Source: Saccharopolyspora phatthalungensis (GTDB lineage: Bacteria > Actinomycetota > Actinomycetes > Mycobacteriales > Pseudonocardiaceae). From it: 64,000 bases of DNA. This document shows, piece by piece, positions 8,560 to 19,211 of this stretch. Numbering within the stretch: the first letter of the stretch is position 1; each line of letters starts with the position of its first letter. Location of the stretch: assembly GCF_014203395.1 (NCBI RefSeq), contig NZ_JACHIW010000001.1, positions 2,418,001-2,482,000 on the forward strand, written 5' to 3'. The position numbers were made by a program, and so were the translations under genes. A model generated the notes under the pieces. The model did no database searches and had not been told where the DNA came from. It was given only the letters and a program-made list of their open reading frames with translations.

Positions 8560-9861
8560 ATGATCGAACCCAGCACCAGCCCGGTGACCCCGGTACTGAC
8601 GAAGCGGTGGCTGTCCCCGAATTCCTGGACGCTGCGCACCTACGAGCAGCTGGAGGGCTACACCGCGCTGCGCAAGGCGTTGGCGGCGCATCCCGACCAG
8701 CTCATCGAACTGGTCAAGTCCGCCGGGCTGCGCGGTCGCGGCGGCGCCGGGTTCCCGGCCGGCGTGAAGTGGAGCTTCATGCCCAAGGATCCGGTCAAGC
8801 CGCATTACCTGGTCATCAACGCCGACGAGGGCGAGCCGGGGACCTGCAAGGACATCCCGCTGATGATGGCCGACCCGCATTCGCTGATCGAGGGCTGCAT
8901 CATCGCCAGCTACGCGATGCGCGCCAACCACTGCATGATCTACGTGCGAGGCGAGGCGCTGCACCCGATCCGGCGGCTGAACAACGCGGTCCGCGAGGCC
9001 TACCAGGCCGGATACCTCGGCAAGAACATCCTCGACTCCGGTTTCGACCTGGACATCGTGGTGCACGCCGGCGCGGGTGCCTACATCTGCGGCGAGGAAA
9101 CCGCGCTGCTCGACTCGCTGGAGGGCAAGCGCGGGCAGCCGCGGCTGAAGCCGCCGTTCCCGGCGGCCGCCGGGCTCTACGCCTGCCCGACCACGGTGAA
9201 CAACGTCGAGACGATCGCGTCGGTGCCCTTCATCGTCAACGGCGGCGCGGACTGGTTCCGCAAAATGGGCACCGAGAAGTCGCCCGGCCCGAAGATCTAC
9301 TCGATCTCCGGGCACGTCGAGCGGCCCGGCCAGTACGAGGCGCCGCTGGGCACCACGCTGCGCGGTCTCCTGGAGCTGGCGGGCGGCATGAAGGACGGCG
9401 TCCCGCTGAAGTTCTGGACGCCGGGCGGCTCGTCGACCCCGCTGTTCACCGCCGAGCACCTCGACGTGCCGCTGGACTTCGAAGGCGCCGCCGAGGCCGG
9501 GTCGATGCTGGGCACCACCGCGGTGATGGTGTTCAACGAGACGGTTTCGGTGCCGTGGGCCGTGATGAAGTGGACCCAGTTCTACGAGCACGAGTCCTGC
9601 GGCAAGTGCACGCCGTGCCGGGAGGGCACCTACTGGCTGGCGCAAGTGCTGGAACGAATGGTCGACGGGCGCGGCACCGAGGAGGACATCGACACCCTCC
9701 TGGACGTCTGCGACAACATCTTCGGCCGCTCGTTCTGCGCCCTCGGCGACGGCGCGGTCAGCCCGATCACCAGCGGCATCAAGTACTTCCGCGAGGAATT
9801 CCTCGCGCTGTGCGAGAAGAACAAGACCGGCGAGCCGACACTGGTAGGAGCGGCCCGATGA
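8560..9861 (+). CDS. nuoF: NADH-quinone oxidoreductase subunit F (NADH/FMN-binding)
   Basis: A 433-residue subunit that oxidises NADH with FMN and cluster N3. The glycine-rich NADH/FMN region [17 protein letters not shown] and [12 protein letters not shown] are clear, as is the N3 cysteine motif [13 protein letters not shown] with the fourth cysteine in [14 protein letters not shown] 8560 follows the nuoE stop after eight bases; an in-frame GTG at 8554 is possible. It overlaps nuoG by four bases. Confidence 0.96.
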   Translation: MIEPSTSPVTPVLTKRWLSPNSWTLRTYEQLEGYTALRKALAAHPDQLIELVKSAGLRGRGGAGFPAGVKWSFMPKDPVKPHYLVINADEGEPGTCKDIPLMMADPHSLIEGCIIASYAMRANHCMIYVRGEALHPIRRLNNAVREAYQAGYLGKNILDSGFDLDIVVHAGAGAYICGEETALLDSLEGKRGQPRLKPPFPAAAGLYACPTTVNNVETIASVPFIVNGGADWFRKMGTEKSPGPKIYSISGHVERPGQYEAPLGTTLRGLLELAGGMKDGVPLKFWTPGGSSTPLFTAEHLDVPLDFEGAAEAGSMLGTTAVMVFNETVSVPWAVMKWTQFYEHESCGKCTPCREGTYWLAQVLERMVDGRGTEEDIDTLLDVCDNIFGRSFCALGDGAVSPITSGIKYFREEFLALCEKNKTGEPTLVGAAR

Positions 9862-12407
9862 CGGTGGCACCCAGCTCTCAAGACACCGCAGAAGCCCGTC
9901 CGCTGCCGCCCGGCCACGTCCGCCTGACCATCGACGGCATCGAGGTCGTGGCGCCCAAGGGTGAGCTTTTGATCCGCACCGCCGAGCGGATGGGCATCAC
10001 CATTCCGCGGTTCTGCGACCACCCGCTGCTGGACCCGGCCGGGGCCTGCCGGCAGTGCCTGGTCGAGGTCGAGATGGGCGGGCGGCCGATGCCCAAGCCG
10101 CAGGCGTCCTGCACCATGACCGTCGCCGACGGCATGGTGGTCAAGACGCAGGTGACCTCGCCGGTGGCGGACAAGGCGCAGCAGGGCGTGATGGAGCTGC
10201 TGCTGATCAACCACCCGCTCGACTGCCCGATCTGCGATAAGGGCGGCGAGTGCCCGCTGCAGAACCAGGCGTTGAAGCACGGCCGCGCGGAGTCCCGCTT
10301 CCGCGACACGAAGCGGACCTTCCCCAAACCGGTGCCGATCTCCTCGCAGGTGCTGCTGGACCGCGAGCGCTGCGTGCTGTGTCAGCGCTGCACCCGATTT
10401 TCCAAGCAGGTGGCCGGGGATCCGTTCATCGAGCTGCTGGAGCGCGGGGTGTTGCAGCAGATCGGCATCGGCGAGCAGCAGCCGTTCCAGAGCTACTTCT
10501 CCGGCAACACCATTCAGATCTGCCCGGTCGGGGCGCTGACCAGCGCGGCCTACCGGTTCCGGTCCCGGCCGTTCGACCTGGTGTCGACGCCCGGCCAGTG
10601 CGAGCACTGCGCGTCGGGCTGCGAGATCCGCAACGACTGGCGGCGCGGCAAGGTGATGCGCCGGCTCGCCGGGGACGACCCGGAGGTGAACGAGGAGTGG
10701 ATCTGCGACAAGGGCCGGTTCGCCTTCCGCTACGCCACCGCCAACGACCGGATCACCCGGCCGCTGGTCCGGCAGGACGGCGAACTCCGCCCCGCTTCGT
10801 GGACCGAGGCGCTGCAAGCCGCCGCGAAGGGGCTGGCCGACGCGCGTGACGCCAACGGCGTCGGAGTGCTGCCCGGCGGACGGCTGACCATCGAGGACGC
10901 CTACGCCTACTCGAAGTTCGCGCGGATCACGTTGCGCACCAACGACATCGACTACCGGGCCCGGCCGCACTCCGATGAGGAGCTGCGCTTCCTGGAGTCC
11001 ACTGTGGTCGGTACGACACCGGACACCGGGGTGACCTACCGGGAACTGGAGTCCGCGCCCGCCGTGCTGTGCGTGGCGTTCGAGCCGGAAGAGGAATCGC
11101 CGATCGTCTTCCTGCGGCTGCGCAAGGCGGCCCGCAAGCGCGGAACCAAGGTTTTCCACGTCGGCCCGTGGTCCTCGCCGGGCGTGGAGAAGACGACGGT
11201 CATCGTGCACGACGGCGGCCCGGTCCGAACCGGATCGCTGGTGCCCTGCGTGCCGGGCGGCGAGGCCGCGGCGCTGCGCGCGCTGCCGTCCGATGTGGAC
11301 GAAGAATTGCGGCAGCCGGGAGCGGTCCTCATCGTCGGCGAGCGAGCCGCGGAGGTACCCGGCCTGTACTCGGAGGTTCTGCGCACGGCCGAGCGGACCG
11401 GCGCCCGGGTCGCGTGGATCCCGCGCCGGGCCGGGGAACTCGGCGGGATCGAGGCCGGTGCCCTCCCGACGCTGCTGCCCGGGGGCCGCCCGGTGGCCGA
11501 TGCGGCCGCACGCGCCGAGCTGGAACGGGCATGGGGCCTCGGCCCCGACACCCTGCCCGCCGCTTCCGGGCGGGACCTCACTGGAATCCTCACCGCAGCG
11601 GCCACCGGGGCGCTCTCCGGGCTGGTCGTCGGCGGGGTCGACCCGAACGACCTGCCCGACCCGGCGCTGGCCGACAAGGCGCTGCGCCGCGCGGACTTCG
11701 TGGTCAGCCTGGAGCTGCGGCCGAGCGCGGTCACCGAGCACGCCGACGTGGTGCTGCCCATCGCGCCGAGCGTCGAGAAGTCCGGCAGCTACCTGAACTG
11801 GGAAGGCCGCCGGCGCGAGTTCAGCACGACCATCGAAGGCACCGGCGCGCTGCCGGACTGCCGGGTGCTCGACACGCTCGCCGTCGAGATGGACGCGGAC
11901 CTGTTCACGCAGACCCCGGCCGCCGTCGGCGCCGAACTCGCCCGCATCGGGCCGTACCTCGGTACCGGGCTGCCGGCACCGGACGAACCGCCGGCACCGG
12001 TACCGGGCCCCGGCCCGGGGCAGGCCGTGCTGGCCACCTGGCGGCAGCTGCTCGACAACGGGTCGCTGCAGGCCGACGAGCCGAACCTGGCGGGCACCGC
12101 GCGGCGCATCGTCGCGGTGCTCTCGCCGCGCACCGCGCAGCGGATCGGGCTCGGCCACGCGCAGCGCATCGAGATCCGCACCGCCAAGGGCGCGATCGTG
12201 CTCGCGGCGGAGCTCGCCGAAATGCCCGACGACGTGGTATGGCTGCCCGCCGACTCCGGGTCGTCGAAGGTGCACCGGACCCTGGGCGTCGGCCACGGCG
12301 CGGTCGTCGACATCGCCGCGGTCGCGCCGCTTTACCCCGCGTCCGGCAACGGCCAAGCGCCCGCCGCCGACGGCGGTGCGACCCACCTCGACGGGGGGAG
12401 AGCATGA
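9858..12407 (+). CDS. nuoG: NADH-quinone oxidoreductase subunit G
   Basis: An 849-residue iron-sulfur subunit with an N-terminal [2Fe-2S] domain (CDHPLL...GACRQC), a 4Fe-4S domain ([13 protein letters not shown]) and [10 protein letters not shown], followed by a molybdopterin-oxidoreductase-like domain. An additional motif CEHCASGC followed 27 residues later by another cysteine ([10 protein letters not shown]) fits the off-pathway cluster N7 found only in some bacterial complexes I. The C-terminal half is alanine- and proline-rich and less conserved, which is usual. Overlaps of four bases with nuoF and nuoH indicate coupled translation. Confidence 0.95.
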   Translation: MTVAPSSQDTAEARPLPPGHVRLTIDGIEVVAPKGELLIRTAERMGITIPRFCDHPLLDPAGACRQCLVEVEMGGRPMPKPQASCTMTVADGMVVKTQVTSPVADKAQQGVMELLLINHPLDCPICDKGGECPLQNQALKHGRAESRFRDTKRTFPKPVPISSQVLLDRERCVLCQRCTRFSKQVAGDPFIELLERGVLQQIGIGEQQPFQSYFSGNTIQICPVGALTSAAYRFRSRPFDLVSTPGQCEHCASGCEIRNDWRRGKVMRRLAGDDPEVNEEWICDKGRFAFRYATANDRITRPLVRQDGELRPASWTEALQAAAKGLADARDANGVGVLPGGRLTIEDAYAYSKFARITLRTNDIDYRARPHSDEELRFLESTVVGTTPDTGVTYRELESAPAVLCVAFEPEEESPIVFLRLRKAARKRGTKVFHVGPWSSPGVEKTTVIVHDGGPVRTGSLVPCVPGGEAAALRALPSDVDEELRQPGAVLIVGERAAEVPGLYSEVLRTAERTGARVAWIPRRAGELGGIEAGALPTLLPGGRPVADAAARAELERAWGLGPDTLPAASGRDLTGILTAAATGALSGLVVGGVDPNDLPDPALADKALRRADFVVSLELRPSAVTEHADVVLPIAPSVEKSGSYLNWEGRRREFSTTIEGTGALPDCRVLDTLAVEMDADLFTQTPAAVGAELARIGPYLGTGLPAPDEPPAPVPGPGPGQAVLATWRQLLDNGSLQADEPNLAGTARRIVAVLSPRTAQRIGLGHAQRIEIRTAKGAIVLAAELAEMPDDVVWLPADSGSSKVHRTLGVGHGAVVDIAAVAPLYPASGNGQAPAADGGATHLDGGRA

Positions 12408-13714
12408 CCAGAACCGCGGAACTGCTCGCCGACGATCCGCTCTGGCTGATCCTGCTGAAGGTCCTGGCGATCTTCGTATTCCTGGTCGTCATGACGCTGC
12501 TCACGATCTGGGCCGAGCGCCGGGTGATCGGCCGGATGCAGCACCGGCCCGGCCCCAACCGGGCGGGCCCCTTCGGGCTGCTGCAATCGTTGGCGGACGG
12601 CCTGAAGCTGGCGTTCAAGGAGGACATCCGGCCGGTGCTGGCCGACAAGTGGGTGTACTTCCTGGCCCCGGTGATCTCGGCGACGCCCGCGCTGGTGTCG
12701 TTCTCGGTGATCCCGATCGGCCCCGAGGTCACCATCTTCGGCCAGCGGACCGCGTTGCAACTCGTCGACCTGCCGGTCGGCCTGCTGGTCGTGCTGGCCT
12801 GCGCCTCGATCGGCGTCTACGGCATCGTGCTGGCCGGCTGGGCCTCCGGCTCGCCGTATCCGCTGCTCGGCTCGCTGCGCTCGGCCGCGCAGGTGATCTC
12901 CTACGAGATCGCGATGGGCCTGTCGTTCGTCGCGGTGATCATGTATTCGGGCACGCTGTCCACCTCGGGCATCGTCGAGGCGCAGACCAACGGCTGGTTC
13001 TTCCTGCTGCTGCCGTTCAGCTTCGCGGTTTACGTGGTGTCCATGGTCGGCGAGACCAACCGCGCGCCGTTCGACCTGCCAGAGGCGGAGTCGGAGCTCG
13101 TCGGCGGGTTCCACACCGAGTACTCGTCGCTAAAGTTCGCGCTGTTCTTCCTGGCCGAGTACATCAACATGGTCACCGTCTCGGCGCTGGCGACCACGCT
13201 GTTCCTCGGTGGCTGGCACGCCCCGTGGCCGCTGTCGCTGATCGGCGACGGGGTGCTCAACACCGGCTGGTGGCCGGTGCTGTGGTTCCTCGGCAAGACG
13301 GTGGCGTTCCTGTTCTTCTTCATCTGGCTGCGCGGCACGCTGCCCCGCCTGCGCTACGACCAGTTCATGAGCCTGGGCTGGAAGTTCCTGGTCCCGCTCA
13401 GCCTGGTGTGGATCATCGCGGTGACGGTGATCCGCGCGCTGCGCAACGGTGAGGCGGTCACCTCGCAGCAGTTCCTCATCGGCGGCGGCATCGTGATCGC
13501 GGTCCTGCTGGCGGCGACGTTCCTGATCCCGGACCGCAAACCGCCCAAGGACGCCGACGAGCTCCCGCTGGCCGGCAGCGATTACCCGGTTCCGCCGCTG
13601 GACCTGGAAGTCCCCAAGACCCCGCCGCGCCGCACCCCGGTGCACAGCGGTGCCGGCACCGCCGGCGAGGTCGCGGGTCCGGAAGGCGAGGAGGCGCCTC
13701 ATGGGAATGTTTGA
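12404..13714 (+). CDS. nuoH: NADH-quinone oxidoreductase subunit H
   Basis: A 436-residue multi-spanning membrane subunit that lines the quinone tunnel at the junction of the two arms. Family-specific segments are [19 protein letters not shown] near residue 45, the [20 protein letters not shown] loop and [12 protein letters not shown] predicted eight or nine helices are followed by a hydrophilic proline-rich C-terminal tail of about 60 residues, longer than in E. coli. ATG 12404 follows a GGGGGGAG ribosome-binding stretch. The end overlaps nuoI by 14 bases. Confidence 0.95.
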   Translation: MTRTAELLADDPLWLILLKVLAIFVFLVVMTLLTIWAERRVIGRMQHRPGPNRAGPFGLLQSLADGLKLAFKEDIRPVLADKWVYFLAPVISATPALVSFSVIPIGPEVTIFGQRTALQLVDLPVGLLVVLACASIGVYGIVLAGWASGSPYPLLGSLRSAAQVISYEIAMGLSFVAVIMYSGTLSTSGIVEAQTNGWFFLLLPFSFAVYVVSMVGETNRAPFDLPEAESELVGGFHTEYSSLKFALFFLAEYINMVTVSALATTLFLGGWHAPWPLSLIGDGVLNTGWWPVLWFLGKTVAFLFFFIWLRGTLPRLRYDQFMSLGWKFLVPLSLVWIIAVTVIRALRNGEAVTSQQFLIGGGIVIAVLLAATFLIPDRKPPKDADELPLAGSDYPVPPLDLEVPKTPPRRTPVHSGAGTAGEVAGPEGEEAPHGNV

Positions 13715-14267
13715 TCCGATCAAGGGCTTCGGCGTCACCTTCGGCACCATGTTCAAGAAGGTCGTCACCGAGGAATATCCCGAGGTCAAGAAGATCCCGG
13801 CGCCCCGGTTCCACGGCCGCCACCAGCTCAACCGGCACCCGGACGGGTTGGAGAAGTGCGTGGGCTGCGAGTTGTGTGCGTGGGCGTGCCCGGCCGACGC
13901 GATCTTCGTGGAGGGCGGGAACAACACCGAAGAGGCCCGGTACTCGCCCGGCGAGCGCTACGGCAAGGACTACCAGATCAACTACCTGCGGTGCATCGGC
14001 TGCGGGTTGTGCATCGAAGCCTGCCCGACGCGGGCGCTGACGATGACCAACGAATACGAAACCGCCGACGACAACCGCCAGGACCTGATCTACACCAAGG
14101 AGGACCTGCTGGCGCCCCTGCTGTCCGGCATGGAGCAGCCGCCGCACCCGATGCGGCTGGGCAACGACGAGCAGGACTACTACGTGCGCGGTCCCGAGCT
14201 GGCGCGGCAGCGCGGGGTTCCGGCGGAAGAAACGGTCGAGTCAGGGCACGAGGAGGCCGCGAGATGA
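13701..14267 (+). CDS. nuoI: NADH-quinone oxidoreductase subunit I (two 4Fe-4S clusters)
   Basis: A 188-residue ferredoxin-like subunit. The two cluster-binding motifs [12 protein letters not shown] and [12 protein letters not shown] carry clusters N6a and N6b, which pass electrons on to N2 in NuoB. ATG 13701 is preceded by GGCGAGGAGG at about seven bases; ATG 13707 is an alternative. The N-terminal amphipathic stretch ([14 protein letters not shown]) probably anchors the subunit at the membrane surface. Confidence 0.95.
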   Translation: MGMFDPIKGFGVTFGTMFKKVVTEEYPEVKKIPAPRFHGRHQLNRHPDGLEKCVGCELCAWACPADAIFVEGGNNTEEARYSPGERYGKDYQINYLRCIGCGLCIEACPTRALTMTNEYETADDNRQDLIYTKEDLLAPLLSGMEQPPHPMRLGNDEQDYYVRGPELARQRGVPAEETVESGHEEAAR

Positions 14268-15217
14268 TCGTCGAAGCGGCGCAGTTCCTCGCGCAGGCCC
14301 AGGGCACCGTGAGCACCGGTGAGACGGTGGCCTTCTGGGTGCTCGGCCCGCTGGCGCTGGTCGGCGCGCTGGGTATGGTGTTCGCCCGCAACGCGGTGCA
14401 CTCCGCGCTGTGGCTGGCGCTGACGATGCTCTGCCTCGGCGTGCTCTACATGGTGCAGAGCGCCCCGTTCCTCGGGTTCACCCAGATCATCGTCTACACC
14501 GGCGCGATCATGATGCTGTTCCTGTTCGTGCTGATGATGGTCGGCCGGGACTCCTCGGACTCGGTGGTCGAGGTGCTGCGCGGGCAGCGGTTGTGGGCCG
14601 GCATCGGCGGCATCGGTTTGGCCGCCCTGCTGGCGGCCGGGCTGGCGCGGGCGCTGACCGCGGTGCAGCCCGCCCCGCCGCTGGACCCGTGGACCCCGGC
14701 CGGTGGCGGCGCGGGCGGCCTGGGCCGGTTGATCTTCACCTATTACCTCTTCCCGTTCGAGCTGACCTCGGCGCTGTTGATCACCGCCGCCGTAGGCGCG
14801 ATGGTGCTGGCCTACGGCGGCAAGGGCCGGGGTCCGCGGTTGGGCCAGAAGGAGCGGGCCAACGCTCGGTTCCGCGGCGCCCGCCCATCGCCGCTGCCCG
14901 GCCCCGGCGTGTACGCGACGGCCAACTCGGTGGCCGTCCCGGCCCTTTTGCCGGACGGTTCGGTGGCGCCGGAGTCGCTATCCGAACTGCTGGAGAATCT
15001 GCCCGCGGACCGGCTCAGTGCGGAGCGCCGGGCCGTGTCCGGTGCCGAGCCGGGGCCCGATCCGCACGCCCTGACCGGCGACCACCCCGAGTCGGCAACA
15101 CCGGTGCCCGAAGAGCAGGACCCGGAACTCCCGCCGCGCGCCAACGGCAAGGGCGTGCCGCATCGCGGAAACGGCCAGGAGTCCGAGCACGTCTCCTCCG
15201 AGGAGGTCCGGCAGTGA
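14264..15217 (+). CDS. nuoJ: NADH-quinone oxidoreductase subunit J, long form
   Basis: A membrane subunit with five helices in the first about 190 residues, including the conserved [20 protein letters not shown] stretch around helix 3 that contains the pi-bulge region. The protein has 317 residues, about 120-150 more than minimal NuoJ; the extra part is a hydrophilic, proline/glutamate-rich C-terminal tail predicted to be disordered. Such tails are common in actinobacterial NuoJ. ATG 14264 overlaps the nuoI stop by four bases. Confidence 0.94.
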   Translation: MIVEAAQFLAQAQGTVSTGETVAFWVLGPLALVGALGMVFARNAVHSALWLALTMLCLGVLYMVQSAPFLGFTQIIVYTGAIMMLFLFVLMMVGRDSSDSVVEVLRGQRLWAGIGGIGLAALLAAGLARALTAVQPAPPLDPWTPAGGGAGGLGRLIFTYYLFPFELTSALLITAAVGAMVLAYGGKGRGPRLGQKERANARFRGARPSPLPGPGVYATANSVAVPALLPDGSVAPESLSELLENLPADRLSAERRAVSGAEPGPDPHALTGDHPESATPVPEEQDPELPPRANGKGVPHRGNGQESEHVSSEEVRQ

Positions 15218-15513
15218 CCCCTACCTATTACCTGCTGCTGTCGGCGTTGCTGTTCACCATCGGCGCCGTCGGCGTGCTGGTGCGACGCAACGCGATCGTG
15301 GTCTTCATGTGCATCGAGCTGATGCTCAACGCGGTCAACCTGACGCTGGTGACCTTCGCCCGCATCGAGGGTTCGGTGCACGGGCAGGTCATGGCCTTCT
15401 TCGTGATGGTGGTCGCGGCGGCCGAGGTGGTGGTCGGCCTGGCCATCATCATGTCGATCTTTCGGACGCGTCGCTCGGCCTCGGTCGATGACGCCAACCT
15501 GCTGAAGTACTGA
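15214..15513 (+). CDS. nuoK: NADH-quinone oxidoreductase subunit K
   Basis: A 99-residue three-helix subunit homologous to MrpC. The conserved membrane glutamates used in proton transfer are visible in [12 protein letters not shown] and [14 protein letters not shown] 15214 is supported by GAGGAGG (about 15200-15206) and a four-base overlap with nuoJ. Length is standard for the family. Confidence 0.96.
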   Translation: MTPTYYLLLSALLFTIGAVGVLVRRNAIVVFMCIELMLNAVNLTLVTFARIEGSVHGQVMAFFVMVVAAAEVVVGLAIIMSIFRTRRSASVDDANLLKY

Positions 15514-15521
15514 GAGGGCGC

Positions 15522-17555
15522 GTGGTGACGGCAACGACGACTAACGCGGCGATGAATACCGGTGCCTTCCTCGCCGCGGACAGCCCGGACGTGCTCGGCG
15601 CGGTCGGCGGGATCCAGCAGAACGCCTGGCTGCTGATCGCTTTCCCGGCGCTGGGCGCGTTGATCCTGCTCGTCGCCGGGCGCCGGGCCAACGGCTGGGG
15701 GCACATCCTCGGCTGCGCCACCGTGATCGCGTCCTTCGTCTACGGGGCGCTGCTGTTCGGCTCGCTCCTCGGGTTCCCGGCGGAATCCGGGCGGGTGCGG
15801 GACCTGCACCTGTACTCCTGGATCCCGGTCAACGCCCTGCAGGTCGACTTCGGGCTCCGGATCGATCCACTGTCGATGGTGTTCGTGCTGCTGATCACCG
15901 GCGTCGGAGCGCTGATCCACATCTACTCGATCGGCTACATGGCACACGACCAGGAAGGCCGCACCGGGCGGGAGAACACCGAGCGCCGCCGCTTCTTCGG
16001 CTACCTCAACCTGTTCGTCGCCGCGATGCTCATCCTGGTGCTGGGCAACGGCTTCGTGACCCTGTACCTGGGTTGGGAAGGCGTCGGCCTGGCCTCGTAC
16101 CTGCTGATCGGCTTCTGGCAGAACCGGCCGTCGGCCGCCGCGGCGGCGACCAAGGCGTTCGTGATGAACCGGGTCGGCGACGTCGGGTTGGCGCTGGCGA
16201 TCTTCCTGCTGTTCGCCAACCTCGGCACCACGCAATACAGCGAGGTCTTCGCCCGCGCCGGGGAGCTTTCGCCGGGCGTGCTGCTGGCGATCACGCTGCT
16301 GCTTTTGCTTGGCGCCTGCGGCAAATCCGGCCAGGTGCCGCTGCAGGCGTGGTTGCCGGACGCGATGGAGGGCCCGACCCCGGTGTCCGCGCTGATCCAC
16401 GCCGCAACCATGGTCACCGCGGGGGTGTACCTGATCGCGCGTTCCAGCCCGCTGTACACGCTTTCGCCCGGCGGGCAGCTGGCGGCCACCATCGTCGGCG
16501 CGGTGACGCTGCTGGTCGGTTGCATCATCGGGTGCGCCTACGACGACATCAAGAAGGTCCTGGCGTACTCCACGGTCAGCCAGATCGGCTACATGATGCT
16601 GGCCGTCGGGCTCGGTCCGGCCGGGTACGCGCTGGGCATCATGCACCTGCTCACCCACGGTTTCTTCAAGGCCGGGCTGTTCCTCGGGGCCGGGTCGGTG
16701 ATGCACGGCATGAACGACGAGGTCGACATGCGCAAGTTCGGCGGCCTCTACCGGTTCATGCCGATCACCTTCGTCACCTTCGGGCTCGGCTACCTGGCGC
16801 TGATCGGCTTCCCGTTCCTGTCCGGGTACTACTCGAAGGACGCGATCATCGAGGCGGCGTTCGGTCAGGAGGGCTGGCGGGGCTGGGTCTTCGGCGGCGC
16901 GGCGATGCTGGGCGCGGCGATCACCGCGTTCTACATGACCCGCTTGGTGCTGATGACGTTCTTCGGCGCGAAGCGCTGGGAGAACTTGAAGGCCAGCAAC
17001 GGAAAGGACTTCCACCCGCACGAGTCGCCCGCGGTGATGACCGCGCCGATGATCGTGCTCGCCGTCGGGTCGATCGCGGCGGGCATGTTCTTCGCCGGTG
17101 GCGACCGGCTGACCGGTTTCCTGGCGCCATCACTGGGCGAGCTGCAGGAGCCCACGCACACCGCGATCCCGCACTCGATGATCCCGCTGCTGACCGTCGT
17201 GCTTTCCGCGCTGGGCGTACTGATCGCCTGGCTGGTGGTCGGTCGTAAGCCGGTGCCGGTGGAGCGTCCGCAGCGGGTGTCGCCGATTGTCCGCGCGGCC
17301 CGCGCGGATCTGGGCGGCAACGCGCTGAACAACGCGCTGGCGGTGCGCCCGGCGTTCGGCCTGGCGCGCGGTCTGGTCACTGTGGACAGCAGGGGCGTCG
17401 ACGGCGCGGTCAACGGCATCGCCGGGTTCCTCGGCTTCAGCTCCGGGCGCTTGCGCCGGTGGCAGACCGGCTTCGTCCGGTCCTACGCCCTGTCCATGCT
17501 CTTCGGCGGCATCGTGGTGATCGCCGCCCTGATGGTGGTGGGGATCCCGACATGA
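15522..17555 (+). CDS. nuoL: NADH-quinone oxidoreductase subunit L (proton pump)
   Basis: A 677-residue antiporter-like subunit with some 16 membrane helices and the long lateral amphipathic helix at the C-terminal end. Conserved features are the [17 protein letters not shown] segment with its key glutamate, the pumping lysine region [21 protein letters not shown] (in part) and [18 protein letters not shown] 15522 follows GAGAGGGC; a second GTG at 15525 cannot be excluded. A 76-base gap separates it from nuoM. Confidence 0.95.
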   Translation: MVTATTTNAAMNTGAFLAADSPDVLGAVGGIQQNAWLLIAFPALGALILLVAGRRANGWGHILGCATVIASFVYGALLFGSLLGFPAESGRVRDLHLYSWIPVNALQVDFGLRIDPLSMVFVLLITGVGALIHIYSIGYMAHDQEGRTGRENTERRRFFGYLNLFVAAMLILVLGNGFVTLYLGWEGVGLASYLLIGFWQNRPSAAAAATKAFVMNRVGDVGLALAIFLLFANLGTTQYSEVFARAGELSPGVLLAITLLLLLGACGKSGQVPLQAWLPDAMEGPTPVSALIHAATMVTAGVYLIARSSPLYTLSPGGQLAATIVGAVTLLVGCIIGCAYDDIKKVLAYSTVSQIGYMMLAVGLGPAGYALGIMHLLTHGFFKAGLFLGAGSVMHGMNDEVDMRKFGGLYRFMPITFVTFGLGYLALIGFPFLSGYYSKDAIIEAAFGQEGWRGWVFGGAAMLGAAITAFYMTRLVLMTFFGAKRWENLKASNGKDFHPHESPAVMTAPMIVLAVGSIAAGMFFAGGDRLTGFLAPSLGELQEPTHTAIPHSMIPLLTVVLSALGVLIAWLVVGRKPVPVERPQRVSPIVRAARADLGGNALNNALAVRPAFGLARGLVTVDSRGVDGAVNGIAGFLGFSSGRLRRWQTGFVRSYALSMLFGGIVVIAALMVVGIPT

Positions 17556-17631
17556 GCACGCGCGGGCTCGAAGCGCCCAATTTTAGGCAAATTCGGAACG
17601 CGGGTGCGCGACGTTGCACGGAGGAGATCCG

Positions 17632-19209
17632 ATGACCCTGCTCCTCGCACTGATACTGCTGCCGATCGTCGGGTCGGTGGTGGTGGCGGCGCTGCGCGGC
17701 AACGCGGCGACGGCCAAGTGGACCGCGCTCGGATTCTCCCTGGCGGAGCTAGTGATCGCGGGCGCGGCCTGGTTCGCCTACGACCCGGCGGGCCCGCGGC
17801 TGCAACTCACCAGCTCGGTGGAGTGGATCCCGGCCTTCGACATCCGGCTCTCGTTCGGCATGGACGGCATCGCGCTGGTGATGATCGCGGTGATCGCGCT
17901 GCTCACCCCGCTGGTGCTGGGCTACAGCTGGGGCGAGCGCCTGCCGGCCGGGCGCACCCACGGCGGCTTCTTCTCGTTGCTGCTGCTGGAGCAGGCCCTG
18001 ACGGTGGCGGTGTTCGCCGCGACCGACGTGTTCCTGTTCTACGTGCTCTTCGAGATCATGCTGATCCCGATGTACTTCCTCATCGGCGGGTACGGCGGCG
18101 AGAACCGCACCTACGCCGCGGTGAAGTTCTTCCTGTACTCGTTCCTCGGCGGCCTGATCATGCTGGCCTCGGCGATCGGCGCGTACGTCTACTGCGCGCA
18201 GGTCACCGGGCGCGGCACGTTCGACTGGGCCTCGCTGGTGCCGGTGCTCTCCGGCGCGCCGGCCAGCGTGCAGGTATGGCTGTTCCTCGGGTTCTTCACG
18301 GCTTTCGCCATCAAGGCGCCGCTGATCCCGTTCCACACCTGGCTGCCGGACGCTGCGCAGCAAGCGCCGATCGGCGTCGCGGTGATCGTCGTCGGCGTGC
18401 TCGACAAGGTCGGCACCTTCGGCTTCCTGCGCTACAGCCTGCCGATGACGCCGGAAGCGTCGAAACTACTGGCTCCGTTGCTGCTGGTGCTCGCGGTGCT
18501 TGGCGTGCTTTACGGCTCGCTCGCGGCGTTCGGCCAGAGCGACTTCAAGCGCTTCATCGCCTACGTGTCCATCGCGCACTTCGGCTTCATCGCGCTGGGC
18601 ATCTTCGCGTTCACTTCGCAAGCGCAGGTCGGCGCGGTGTCGTACATGATCAACCACAGCATCGCGACCGGCATGCTGATCCTGGTGCTCGGCATGGTGA
18701 TCGCTCGCGGTGGCTCCACCCGGATCGCCGACTACGGCGGCATGGCGAAGGTGGCACCGCTGCTGGCCGGCACGCTGCTGATCGCCGGACTGACCACCCT
18801 TTCGCTGCCCGGGACGAACTCGTTCATCAGCGAGTTCCTGGTGCTCATCGGCTCGTTCCGGACGCAGCCGGGCTACGCGGTCCTGGCCACCATCGGCATG
18901 GTGCTGGCCGCCGTCTACGTGCTGTGGCTGTACCAGCGGACGATGCAGGGCCCGGTGCGCGGCGACGCGCTGCTGGGCACCGCCGGCGGGCCAGGCGCGG
19001 TGACCGACCCGAACAAGCCCGACGCGCACCGGCGACGGGTGCCCGACCTCAACGCCCGCGAGATCGCGGTGCTGACTCCGCTGATCGTGTTGGTGCTCGC
19101 GTTGGGCTTCTACCCGAAGCCGGTGTTGGACGTGATCACCCCTTCGGTCGCGGCAACCATGAGCGAGGTCGGCGTCACCGACCCCGTGACCTCGCAGGGA
19201 GGTAACTGA
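17632..19209 (+). CDS. nuoM: NADH-quinone oxidoreductase subunit M (proton pump)
   Basis: A 525-residue antiporter-like membrane subunit. The segment FYVLFEIMLIPMYFLIGGYGG carries the conserved glutamate of helix 5, AIKAPLIPFHTWLPDA the lysine of helix 7, and the later helices include FISEFLVLIGSF. ATG 17632 has the strong ribosome-binding site GGAGGAG (17620-17625). An intergenic 76 bases upstream contain a short AT-rich patch but no gene or clear promoter. Confidence 0.95.
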   Translation: MTLLLALILLPIVGSVVVAALRGNAATAKWTALGFSLAELVIAGAAWFAYDPAGPRLQLTSSVEWIPAFDIRLSFGMDGIALVMIAVIALLTPLVLGYSWGERLPAGRTHGGFFSLLLLEQALTVAVFAATDVFLFYVLFEIMLIPMYFLIGGYGGENRTYAAVKFFLYSFLGGLIMLASAIGAYVYCAQVTGRGTFDWASLVPVLSGAPASVQVWLFLGFFTAFAIKAPLIPFHTWLPDAAQQAPIGVAVIVVGVLDKVGTFGFLRYSLPMTPEASKLLAPLLLVLAVLGVLYGSLAAFGQSDFKRFIAYVSIAHFGFIALGIFAFTSQAQVGAVSYMINHSIATGMLILVLGMVIARGGSTRIADYGGMAKVAPLLAGTLLIAGLTTLSLPGTNSFISEFLVLIGSFRTQPGYAVLATIGMVLAAVYVLWLYQRTMQGPVRGDALLGTAGGPGAVTDPNKPDAHRRRVPDLNAREIAVLTPLIVLVLALGFYPKPVLDVITPSVAATMSEVGVTDPVTSQGGN

Positions 19210-19211
19210 CA

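Noticed and set aside
9630..12386. A 918-codon minus-strand open frame opposite nuoF/nuoG
   Set aside because: Antisense shadow of nuoG caused by codon bias; no motif or start signal.
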